DNA of 27,484 bases from positions 1-27,484 of the forward strand of contig CAZFQG010000075.1 of NCBI GenBank assembly GCA_964520785.1, read 5' to 3'. The DNA is from CAZFQG01 sp964520785. GTDB lineage: Bacteria > Planctomycetota > Planctomycetia > Pirellulales > Thermoguttaceae. The translations under genes were made by a program, and so were the position numbers. Of this stretch, positions 1 through 7,259 are shown piece after piece. Every line of letters starts with the position of its first letter. The first letter of the stretch is position 1. The notes under the pieces were generated by a model that saw only the letters and a list, made by a program, of their open reading frames with translations, had not been told where the DNA came from and did no database searches.

Positions 1-239
1 AACGCGGCTCGATGATTGGAATACGCGTCGGCCGCGGCGACCACCTGCGCCTCCGCGACACCCATCGCGTCCCCCATCAGGTCGTGGCCGCGGTTGCCGA
101 CCCCGATCAGGCCGACGCCCGCCCGCTCCCCCGCGGAGACCCTTCCCTCCTTTCCCAGCACCGCACCGGGAACAAAAAAGGGAACCGCCGCCACCGAGGC
201 GGCCGTTTTCAAGAACCGACGACGATTCGATCTGCGCAC
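1..239 (-). CDS. Gfo/Idh/MocA family oxidoreductase, Tat-exported (5' part only)
   Basis: Reading the reverse strand from a GTG at 239 gives an uninterrupted frame to the window edge, so only the first 79 codons are present. The N-terminus carries a twin-arginine signal (NRRRFLKTAASVAA, about residues 5-18), followed by a hydrophobic stretch ending near VPGAVLG. After the signal comes RAGVGLIGVGNRGHDL, the glycine-rich Rossmann motif that opens Gfo/Idh/MocA NAD(P)-dependent oxidoreductases. A GGAGG box (248-252) lies 8 bases before the GTG and fixes this start. Planctomycetes carry many such Tat-exported oxidoreductases, usually presumed to act on sugars or sugar derivatives in the periplasm. 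The substrate cannot be told, because the C-terminal domain lies outside the window. Confidence 0.85.
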   Translation of the reverse strand, partial: MRRSNRRRFLKTAASVAAVPFFVPGAVLGKEGRVSAGERAGVGLIGVGNRGHDLMGDAMGVAEAQVVAAADAYSNHRAA

Positions 240-827
240 GACGAAATCCTCCAAAAAAACGGTAGCCAGGGGCTTTCCAACGCCATAGGGCTCGATCCAT
301 ACGGCCCGTCCAACTCCATTTTACCGTGGCGGCCCACACTTGCCAGATTACCGCGGCGCCGAGAACCCTCCGTTCCGCCGAGGAGCCAACCGGGAAGGGG
401 GAGATGCGCGCGTCTTCCAAGGTCGAAAGTCCATGCCAGTAAAAGAGAAAAACTGTTAGTTTTCAAAATGTGCTACTCGTGCGTTTCATTCCGGCCGCCG
501 GCACTGCGTTAGTGCTGTGGTGGCGTGTCGTTAGCGGGGTTTTGCCTGAGAAGTTGCGGGGGCTGATGGCGACTTTGCCGATAATACGGATACGTCGGCG
601 CGGTTCGTCGAGAGGAAAACACTCCCACTTCAGCGCCGTTCGCGATGGCGCGATCCGATTAAGATGACCCCGGACTTTTCGTTCGCGGCGAGGGAAATGG
701 GATCACATTCGCCCCGGGGACTGGTACGAGCTACGTTTCAACGGCCCGGACGCGCGTGTTGCCGCGGCCGATTCATGACAGACTCTGATAGATTCTGATG
801 CGCAGCGATAGAGAAGGAAATTGGACA
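240..827. other. Intergenic region between divergent genes
   Basis: This 588-base stretch separates the reverse-strand oxidoreductase from the forward-strand gene at 828. Apart from the candidate reverse promoter at 318-346 and the two ribosome binding sites at its ends, I see no supported gene. Short ORFs here have no recognisable motif and poor start contexts. A weak hairpin (GCACT/AGTGC around 510) is too short to call a terminator. Confidence 0.5.
318..346 (-). promoter_or_regulatory. Candidate sigma-70-type promoter for the Gfo/Idh/MocA gene
   Basis: On the reverse strand CTGGCA (346 to 341) and TAAAAT (323 to 318) are separated by 17 bases. Four of six -35 and five of six -10 positions match the consensus. 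Transcription would start near 311, about 70 bases before the GTG at 239. This is pattern matching only. Confidence 0.35.
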
Positions 828-1580
828 ATGGCCCTCGGAGCATCCAAACCGCCGGGAAAACGCTGGAGTGGAATGTTTATCGGCGCGTCGGCCATCTTTA
901 TCCTCGCCGGCACCACCCAAGGGGGGCTGCTTGGGCTGTGTCAATTGATCGCGAATTTCGACAATCCCGACGTCGGCGGGTACTGTGGTATCTCGCCGTG
1001 GGGTGGAGGATCCGTTTACGTTTGGGGGCCGGCGGACTATGGACTGGAATGGTACCGTTCGCGCCGCATTTCGGAGTTCGGCCTGGAGCGCAACTTCCGT
1101 GTACAGGAAGGAATAAACGAGCGGCTCTGGCAAGAAGCCCAACGGTCCTCCGCGGCTGCCGAGAGTCGTTCACGCGATTACCAACGGGACTGGATGCACC
1201 GGATGAACGGAACCGCGCCCGGTTGGGTGGTCCGTCCGACTCCGGAAGCCCGATTGGAGACCCGCGAGCCAATTCAGCGGATCGTGGCCGGCCGGATCGA
1301 CTGGCAAAGCGGACAAATCCAGTGGCCGAACCTGCTCGCTTCCCCCGAATTCGCCGACCTGAGGGCTCGGATCGAGAGCCGGTTCGCTGGGTTCTGCGCG
1401 AATATACGAATTCAACCGGAAGATCGAACGCGGCTCCTCCAGTCGCTCGACGCGTTGCGCGAAGAATTGAAGGGCATAGGGAACCAGGTCGCGGCGCACC
1501 CGTTTCTGATTTCACTCCGGTTCCTCGACGATTTCGAAGAGGGTCTAAAGAATCCGCGATCCCGTCTCCCCAATGAGTAG
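828..1580 (+). CDS. Hypothetical exported or membrane-anchored protein
   Basis: I do not recognise this 250-residue protein. A basic N-terminus (KPPGKRW) is followed by one hydrophobic segment (about residues 14-38) that could be a signal peptide or membrane anchor. Next is a Gly/Trp/Tyr-rich segment containing two cysteines (QLIANFDNPDVGGYCGISPW). The middle (about 80-130) is charged, Arg/Glu-rich and probably helical, and the C-terminal half looks soluble. The ATG at 828 is preferred because AGAAGGA (812-818) stands 9 bases before it. An in-frame ATG at 798 would add ten residues but has no ribosome binding site. The gene stands alone, converging on the AsmA-like gene. Confidence 0.6.
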   Translation: MALGASKPPGKRWSGMFIGASAIFILAGTTQGGLLGLCQLIANFDNPDVGGYCGISPWGGGSVYVWGPADYGLEWYRSRRISEFGLERNFRVQEGINERLWQEAQRSSAAAESRSRDYQRDWMHRMNGTAPGWVVRPTPEARLETREPIQRIVAGRIDWQSGQIQWPNLLASPEFADLRARIESRFAGFCANIRIQPEDRTRLLQSLDALREELKGIGNQVAAHPFLISLRFLDDFEEGLKNPRSRLPNE

Positions 1581-1693
1581 CGCGGGCTTCCGAAGCCGGC
1601 GTACCGGTTTTCGAGGATCATCAAAGGGTCCCCATCCCCTATTCGCGCCTTTGCCGGGTGGTTTTCCAGCTTGGTGAACGCCGACGGCCCATG

Positions 1694-2911
1694 CTATTTC
1701 GTGCCATGCAGTCCACCCCGTCTTTCGGAAACCGTTGAGTCGACTTCGACGACGGGAATTCGGAGTCCGGGAAAGCGGATCGCGTCGACCGAGAGGGGAC
1801 GGGCTCCCGCTCGGAGGATGGTCTCGCCACGAGGGTCTTTCAAGATCGCGTCGTCGGAGTGTCCCCTCAGAACAAGCATTCCGTTCTCCACGCGAAACTT
1901 GGCTGCCAAACGTGAGTAAGGAGCGAGGGCGAAGGCTCTTGGGACACTCTCGCTCCAATCCAGATCATAGGACAAGGCCATGGCCTCCAGGAACGCCCGC
2001 TGAGCGCTTCCTGGTCCCGCTTGAAAAAACCCGGTTGCCTCGATAAGTCGGCCGTCTTGGAACTTCGCGTAAGTCGTCGTAACATCGGCCAATCCGGAAA
2101 TCGCGGCTCCATTCGGGTCGCGAACCAATGTCTGAAGGTCCAGGTTCCGCCACTGCCCGCAAAGCTGCGTTTCCCGTCTTCCGCCGTGCGATTCCGTTTG
2201 CACGGTTCCTTGAAATTCCGAAATGCCGAAGAGACTCATCCATTTCAGTCCCAGCCCCAATAGTTCACAAGAGATGGGTTGTTCGGCCGTTTGCAGGCCG
2301 AGAATCGTGGTCGGGGGATATCGCCTACGGTCTCGACGGAAAGACAACCGCAGGGGATTCCCGGCGGGATGCTCCGCGAGCTGAAAGTTCCAGTGCGTCT
2401 CGGATTGCTCGGGATCGGCTCCGATGATTCCGCGTACTTCCACCAACGGCAGGGTTTTTCCGTTCGCGAAGTGGATTCTCAACCGCTCGACGCTTACTCG
2501 GACGTGGAATTCGCCCGGTTGGACCTTCCTGGCCAAGAGCCTCTCGAAGAGTTCCTCGACGGCCTCGTATTCGGCCGCGTTGACGCTTGCCGAGGACGCG
2601 GTTAAAATGATATCCCCGTTCCATTGGGAATAGACGCGGACTTCGCCCGATTCCAAAATCAGCTTATCGGACTCCGGGCCGCGAATCTCCAGGTCCTCCA
2701 AAGTCATCAATCCCGGCTTTGGGTGGCGCACGGCCGCGAGCCGCGCGTTCATCCCCAGTAACCGGGAGAACCGGTGTTCGACGCTTCTCCGGTACGAGGG
2801 AGAATTCAGCGAAGCGACCCACGCGAGCACCAATACCGTCGGTACGACGCACAAAACCGCGAAACAGATCAGGCCGATTCGCCGTTGCGTGTTCTCATGG
2901 AGTTGGAACAT
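1694..2911 (-). CDS. AsmA-like membrane-anchored protein
   Basis: The protein has 405 residues with a single transmembrane helix near the N-terminus (about residues 12-32, GLICFAVLCVVPTVLVLAWV). A long beta-rich region follows, with repeated short hydrophobic strands and phrases such as LEDLEIRGPESDKLILESGEV that resemble the AsmA/DUF748-type periplasmic repeat. The C-terminal part ends in a basic tail. Known AsmA-like proteins are anchored in the inner membrane and are linked to envelope lipid transport, but identity here rests on general architecture, so the name is tentative. The gene starts 54 bases after the aroC stop on the same strand, with GGAAG about 8 bases upstream. It is probably the last gene of the cysK-purC-aroC run. 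Confidence 0.55.
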   Translation of the reverse strand: MFQLHENTQRRIGLICFAVLCVVPTVLVLAWVASLNSPSYRRSVEHRFSRLLGMNARLAAVRHPKPGLMTLEDLEIRGPESDKLILESGEVRVYSQWNGDIILTASSASVNAAEYEAVEELFERLLARKVQPGEFHVRVSVERLRIHFANGKTLPLVEVRGIIGADPEQSETHWNFQLAEHPAGNPLRLSFRRDRRRYPPTTILGLQTAEQPISCELLGLGLKWMSLFGISEFQGTVQTESHGGRRETQLCGQWRNLDLQTLVRDPNGAAISGLADVTTTYAKFQDGRLIEATGFFQAGPGSAQRAFLEAMALSYDLDWSESVPRAFALAPYSRLAAKFRVENGMLVLRGHSDDAILKDPRGETILRAGARPLSVDAIRFPGLRIPVVEVDSTVSERRGGLHGTK

Positions 2912-2965
2912 GGTACGTTCTTCCGTGAACGAAGCCGGTTTTCACCGCGTCCCGAAGCGATCCGT

Positions 2966-4111
2966 TCAGGTCGGCTTTCCCGTTCGGCGCTTGTGAAAAA
3001 GCTCCCAGCGGTCGACGATCTCTTCGAGACTGTCGCCGCCGAATTTCTCGATGAGCGCCGCGGCGATAACGAACGCCGCGACGTTTTCCAGCACCACGCT
3101 TCCCGCGGCGACCGCGCACACGTCGCTACGTTCGTAGGAGGCTTGCTCGGGCTGCTTGGTATCCAGGTTGACCGAAGGGAGCGGCTGGCGCAAAGTGGAA
3201 ATGGGCTTCAACGCCACGCGCAGGACCAGCGGCTGGGAGTTGGTCATGCCCGCCTCCATGCCTCCGGCGTTGTTCGATGCGCGTTCAAAACCGAGGGTCG
3301 GTGTCTTGACGTTTTCCGGATTGAAACCGATGGGATCGTGAACCTTGGATCCGGTCCGCCGGGTCACCTCGAAGCCGAGTCCGACCTCCACCCCCTTGAC
3401 CGCCTGTACCGCCATCAGGGACTGAGCGAAGAGCCCGTCGAGTCTCCGGTCCCACTGGGTGTGCGTTCCGAGACCGAACGGCACTCCGACGGCGATGATC
3501 TCGACAATTCCGCCAACCGTGTCTCCGGCGTCGCGAACCTCGTCGATGAGTTTCTTCACTTGCGGGTCGAGCGTCGGAGCCCCGGAATAGATTTCACTTC
3601 GCCGGCGAAGCTCCAAAAGCGTATCGAAGTCGTCCGATTCCGGCGGCAGTTCCAACGGTCCGATCCTCTTCACGTATCCCATGACGCGGATTCCGACGGC
3701 GCCAAGCAGTTGTTTCGCCAGTGCCCCCACCGCCACGCGCGCGGCGGTCTCCCGGGCGCTGGCCCTTTCCAGGATGGCACGGATCGATCCGCCGTATTTC
3801 ATCGAGCCGCTCAAGTCTCCGTGGCCGGGGCGGGGGCGGCGTAAGTCGTCCATCTTCTCGATCTTATAATCGTTATTGACGACCCACAGGGCGATCGGGC
3901 TTCCCAGGGTCTTCCCCCGCCAGATTCCGGTGAGAATCTCAACATGGTCCTGTTCCAGCTTTTGTCGCCCGCCGCGTCCGTATCCTCCCTGGCGGCGGCG
4001 CAATTCGGCGTCGATCGCGTCCGTGTCAATCTTCAGCCCCGCCGGAAAATGATCCACCAGCGCCAAAATCCCCTTACCGTGTGACTCCCCGGCCGTCATA
4101 TAGCGCAACAT
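2966..4111 (-). CDS. aroC: Chorismate synthase
   Basis: This enzyme converts 5-enolpyruvylshikimate-3-phosphate to chorismate, the last common step of aromatic amino acid synthesis, using reduced FMN. The 381-residue length fits the family. The N-terminus MLRYMTAGESHGKG is the family signature with its conserved histidine. RRQGGYGRGGRQKLEQDH (about residues 39-56) and RPGHGDLSGSMKYG (about 94-107) are the further conserved blocks that bind FMN and substrate, followed by ASARETAARVAVGALAK. The ATG at 4111 gives the normal N-terminus and has an AGGA box 8 bases upstream. It sits 57 bases behind purC on the same strand. Confidence 0.97.
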   Translation of the reverse strand: MLRYMTAGESHGKGILALVDHFPAGLKIDTDAIDAELRRRQGGYGRGGRQKLEQDHVEILTGIWRGKTLGSPIALWVVNNDYKIEKMDDLRRPRPGHGDLSGSMKYGGSIRAILERASARETAARVAVGALAKQLLGAVGIRVMGYVKRIGPLELPPESDDFDTLLELRRRSEIYSGAPTLDPQVKKLIDEVRDAGDTVGGIVEIIAVGVPFGLGTHTQWDRRLDGLFAQSLMAVQAVKGVEVGLGFEVTRRTGSKVHDPIGFNPENVKTPTLGFERASNNAGGMEAGMTNSQPLVLRVALKPISTLRQPLPSVNLDTKQPEQASYERSDVCAVAAGSVVLENVAAFVIAAALIEKFGGDSLEEIVDRWELFHKRRTGKPT

Positions 4112-4168
4112 CTGTCCGATCCTGTTCCTTGCTTCTTACTCGTTCCCTCGCCGTGAGGAAACCTCGAA

Positions 4169-5056
4169 TCATGAAAGCTCATCTTTCCCAGTCAAACGCC
4201 GAAACGCCTCCACGTATTTTTCGCGCGTTTTCCCGACGACTTCGTCGGGGAGGCTCGGCGGCGGGCTGTTCCGGTCCCAGTCGGTCCCCAAAAGCCAGTC
4301 GCGGACATACTGCTTGTCGAACGAAGGCTGCGATTTCCCCGGCTCGTACAGGTCCGCGGGCCAGAAACGTGAACTATCCGGCGTCAGGACCTCGTCGATC
4401 AGGATCAGTCGCCCGTCCAGGAAACCCCACTCGAACTTGGTATCCGCGATCATAATACCTCGGGTCTTCGCGAACTCCCTGCCTTGCCGGAAGAGCGCAA
4501 TGCTCCGGTTGCGCAGCTCCTCGGCAACCTCGCGTCCCACGATTTCGCTCATCCGCTCGAAGGAAATATTCTCATCATGTCCCTCTTCCGCCTTCGTCGC
4601 CGGCGTGAATATGGGCTCTTCCAGCTCGGAGCATTCTACCAGTCCCGACGGCAGGCCGATTCCGCAAACCGTGCCGTCTTGCTGATACTCCTTCCATCCG
4701 GACCCGACCAAATGCCCCCGAACGACGCATTCGATGGGGACCACTTGGGTTTTCCTTACCAGACTCGTCCGTCCGGCGAGTTCCCGGCGATCCGCCCCCT
4801 CCGGCAGTTCCATCGCGTCGACGTCGGTCGTGATCAGGTGATGTGCCTCATCGAGCTTCTCGAACCAGAATGCCGATATCTGCGTCAGAACACGGCCTTT
4901 GTCGGGAATCCCGCTCGGCAAGACCCAATCGAAAGCGCTGATGCGATCGGTGCTGACCAGGAGAAGCCGATCGCCCAGATCATAGACATCGCGGACTTTG
5001 CCGCGCTTCACGGGCACGTTCGGTATGTTCGTTCGCAGTACGACTGGTGATTCCAT
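4169..5056 (-). CDS. purC: Phosphoribosylaminoimidazole-succinocarboxamide synthase (SAICAR synthetase)
   Basis: PurC joins aspartate to carboxyaminoimidazole ribonucleotide with ATP in de novo purine synthesis. The protein has 295 residues, close to the longer (about 300-residue) PurC form. KRGKVRDVYDLGDRLLLVST near the N-terminus forms the ATP-binding strands. DRISAFDWVLPSGIPDKG, VVPIECVVRGHLVGSGWKEY and IADTKFEWG are standard PurC signatures. AGAGGA lies about 8 bases before the ATG. The gene lies between cysK and aroC, with gaps of 66 and 57 bases, so co-transcription of this housekeeping set is likely although the three pathways differ. Confidence 0.97.
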   Translation of the reverse strand: MESPVVLRTNIPNVPVKRGKVRDVYDLGDRLLLVSTDRISAFDWVLPSGIPDKGRVLTQISAFWFEKLDEAHHLITTDVDAMELPEGADRRELAGRTSLVRKTQVVPIECVVRGHLVGSGWKEYQQDGTVCGIGLPSGLVECSELEEPIFTPATKAEEGHDENISFERMSEIVGREVAEELRNRSIALFRQGREFAKTRGIMIADTKFEWGFLDGRLILIDEVLTPDSSRFWPADLYEPGKSQPSFDKQYVRDWLLGTDWDRNSPPPSLPDEVVGKTREKYVEAFRRLTGKDELS

Positions 5057-5122
5057 TGATCATTCCTCTTCGGTTAGGGATGGGGTGATCCTCGACGCTG
5101 GTGCCGTCGGATGTTTGTTGTT

Positions 5123-6010
5123 CTAAAGCAAGGCCGTGCTAAAATAGCGTTCCGCGCGGTCCGCCAGAACCGTGACGATATTGCCGTCGAGCGTTTCCGC
5201 CAGCCGCCGCGCGGCCCAGACATTCGCGCCGGAGGAGATTCCGCACAAATAGCCCAAATCGCGAGCAATCCGTCGCGTGGTTTCGATCGCGTCCTCGTCC
5301 GTCACCTCGATCACTTCGTCAACCAGAGCGATATCGAGCACGGCCGGAATAAACCCATCTCCGATTCCCTGGATTTGGTGCAAGCCGGGCTCATGCCCCA
5401 AGAGCGCGGACACGTTCTTGGGCTCGACGGCCACGATCCGACAGTTGGGCTTGTGTTCCTTCAAGAATCTCCCGACCCCCTGCAGCGTTCCGCCACTGCC
5501 AACCCCCGCGACGAAACAGTCGACTTCGCCACCGATTTGGCGCCACATCTCATGGGCCGTTTGCTCATAATGCGTTCTCGGGTTGTCGGGGTTTTCGAAC
5601 TGCTGGGGCACGAAAACCCTGGGGTCCTCGGCGGCCATTTCGTTGACGACCCGAACCGCTCCGTCAAGGCTTTCCTCATCCGGCGTGAGAATCAGATCGG
5701 CTCCGAACGCGCGGATGATCTTCTTCCGCTCCTCACTCATTCCTTCCGGCATGACAATCCGAACACGGTAGCCTTTCAATCGTCCGATTAGCGCCAGTCC
5801 GATTCCGGTGTTCCCACTCGTCGGTTCACAAATGATCGTCTCCGGCGTAAGGCGACCATCCCGCTCCGCCCCTTCGAGCATAGCCAGGGCAACACGATCC
5901 TTGATGCTTCCACCCGGGTTCAAGAACTCAGCTTTCGCGAAGATTCTTTGTTTACCCAGTTGGACCAGCGGCGTATTGCCAATCAAATCAAGGACGTTAT
6001 TCGCTCGCAT
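5123..6010 (-). CDS. cysK: Cysteine synthase (O-acetylserine sulfhydrylase)
   Basis: This PLP enzyme makes cysteine from O-acetylserine and sulfide. From the ATG at 6010 it is 295 residues and begins MRANNVLDLIGNTPLVQLGK, the usual N-terminus. NPGGSIKDR contains the PLP lysine (about K37). TSGNTGIGLA binds the substrate carboxylate, GSGGTLQGVGRFLK forms the PLP phosphate cup, and CGISSGAN lies near the C-terminus. A TTG at 6076 would add 22 residues of unlike sequence and lies inside the candidate promoter, so it is rejected. No good ribosome binding site is visible before 6010. CysK is distinguished from CysM only by general similarity, so the paralogue is less sure than the reaction. Confidence 0.93.
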   Translation of the reverse strand: MRANNVLDLIGNTPLVQLGKQRIFAKAEFLNPGGSIKDRVALAMLEGAERDGRLTPETIICEPTSGNTGIGLALIGRLKGYRVRIVMPEGMSEERKKIIRAFGADLILTPDEESLDGAVRVVNEMAAEDPRVFVPQQFENPDNPRTHYEQTAHEMWRQIGGEVDCFVAGVGSGGTLQGVGRFLKEHKPNCRIVAVEPKNVSALLGHEPGLHQIQGIGDGFIPAVLDIALVDEVIEVTDEDAIETTRRIARDLGYLCGISSGANVWAARRLAETLDGNIVTVLADRAERYFSTALL

Positions 6011-6047
6011 GACGGTATCGGAAAGGTGCAACGATATCAAAAAAAGA

Positions 6048-6076
6048 AGAATAGGCGAACGCGGGTCAAAACGCAA
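6048..6076 (-). promoter_or_regulatory. Candidate promoter for the cysK-purC-aroC run
   Basis: On the reverse strand TTGCGT (6076 to 6071) and TATTCT (6053 to 6048) are spaced by 17 bases. Transcription from about 6041 would leave a leader of about 30 bases before the cysK ATG at 6010. This supports the shorter cysK start. Confidence 0.4.
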
Positions 6077-6095
6077 CCCGGCTTTGCCAAATCGC

Positions 6096-6124
6096 TGGAC
6101 CGTTATCGACCCCCCGGGTATACT
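6096..6124 (+). promoter_or_regulatory. Candidate promoter for the DUF1559 gene
   Basis: TGGACC (6096-6101), a 17-base spacer and TATACT (6119-6124) precede the forward-strand gene by about 80 bases. The -10 differs from consensus at one position, and the -35 matches at four of six. It is back-to-back with the candidate cysK promoter. Confidence 0.45.
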
Positions 6125-6205
6125 TAAAAAGGGGCGTCAGGTGAACGAACAATCCTTTCAATTTGCGAGATGGAGCACCCGGCAGTGGCTTCCATTGATT
6201 TGGCG

Positions 6206-7093
6206 ATGCGAACCAAACGGCGGTCCTCCGGTTTTACGCTAGTTGAATTGTTGGTCGTCATCGCAATTATTGGAATTCTTATCGCTTTAATGTTACCTGC
6301 CGTTCAGGCTGCCCGCGAGGCCGCGCGACGGATGACTTGCAGCAACCAAATGCGTCAGATCGGCTTGGCGGTGATTAATTACGAAAACACGCACCGGTTC
6401 TACCCGCCCCCTTACACGACATCGCCGGAACATGGCATATTCATGTTCCTGCTCCCCTTTATGGAGGGAGATCCGGATATTATCGGCGAGTACGATTGGG
6501 CTAAGAGCTGGAAGAGCAATAAGGCGAACGACGGCGGTCAGTCCAATTTTAATCTGACGAGGCGACGAATCGAGGCCTTTATCTGCCCCTCCGCGATTCA
6601 GTCGCGGAATTGGTCGACCGACTACACGCCGACCACGCAAATCGCCTCCGGAGCCTATCAACCCCTGCTTTCGAAGGGGATCATCCGTCCTAGAGCCGAC
6701 TGGACCGGGATCCTCCGCCCCGCCGACTCGGCGGGAAATCCTCCGCCAACCAGTACGCGGGACGTGGGGGACGGCTTGTCACAAACGTGGCTTTTCGCGG
6801 AGGATGCCGGACGTTACTTCATGTACCGGGGCGGTTTTCGCGTCCCGGAACAGACAAAGGCATACCGTTGGATGGCCGACAATATCTGGCTGAGCGTGAG
6901 TGACCCCTGCAACGGAAGTCAGCTCATCAATTGCCACAACGACGACGAAGTCTACAGTTTCCATCCCGGTGGAAGTCAGTTCCTGTACGGCGACGGGTCC
7001 GTCCATTTCCACGGTCAGGAACTGGAGGCGGATGTTTTCATCTCGCTTTTCACCCGCGCCGGCGGGGAGGTCGTCGGCGAACTCCCCAACTGA
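6206..7093 (+). CDS. DUF1559 domain protein with type IV pilin-like N-terminus
   Basis: The first residues MRTKRRSSG are a short basic leader followed by FTLVELLVVIAIIGILIA, the prepilin processing site (cleavage after G9, glutamate at +5) and hydrophobic helix. AVQAAREAARRMTCSNQMRQ and the C-terminal FHPGGSQFLYGDGSVHF are hallmarks of DUF1559. Planctomycetes encode many of these secreted pseudopilin-like proteins, and their role is not established. The ATG at 6206 is chosen because it gives the usual leader length. An in-frame ATG at 6170 would make a 21-residue leader, and neither start has a clear Shine-Dalgarno sequence. The protein has 295 residues from 6206. It is the strongest pointer to the planctomycete origin of the window. 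Confidence 0.93.
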   Translation: MRTKRRSSGFTLVELLVVIAIIGILIALMLPAVQAAREAARRMTCSNQMRQIGLAVINYENTHRFYPPPYTTSPEHGIFMFLLPFMEGDPDIIGEYDWAKSWKSNKANDGGQSNFNLTRRRIEAFICPSAIQSRNWSTDYTPTTQIASGAYQPLLSKGIIRPRADWTGILRPADSAGNPPPTSTRDVGDGLSQTWLFAEDAGRYFMYRGGFRVPEQTKAYRWMADNIWLSVSDPCNGSQLINCHNDDEVYSFHPGGSQFLYGDGSVHFHGQELEADVFISLFTRAGGEVVGELPN

Positions 7094-7179
7094 TACCCCG
7101 CTGCTTTCGGCGAAGAAATGCACGAGCCATGGTCTCGTCGTTTGGCCGCCCGAGCGATTCGCCGGTATCGAAGCACCGC

Positions 7180-7208
7180 TTGCCAGGCTCGTTCGATTCC
7201 GTTAGAGT
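7180..7208 (+). promoter_or_regulatory. Candidate promoter for the helicase gene
   Basis: TTGCCA (7180-7185) and TAGAGT (7203-7208) are separated by exactly 17 bases, about 50 bases before the helicase ATG. The same arrangement, TTGCTT-17-TAGAGT, precedes the GH38 gene at 9534-9562. This makes a shared promoter type more likely than chance. Confidence 0.45.
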
Positions 7209-7259
7209 AAGCGAACTGGAGAAATTGTAAGGAGGCTTCCTACGGCGACGGATCGGCGC

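Noticed and set aside
1591..1603. GGCTTC-C-GAAGCC palindrome between convergent genes as a terminator
   Set aside because: A one-base loop cannot form a hairpin and no T tract follows.
2774..3844. 356-codon forward ORF opposite aroC
   Set aside because: It mirrors chorismate synthase on the other strand and shows no recognisable motif.
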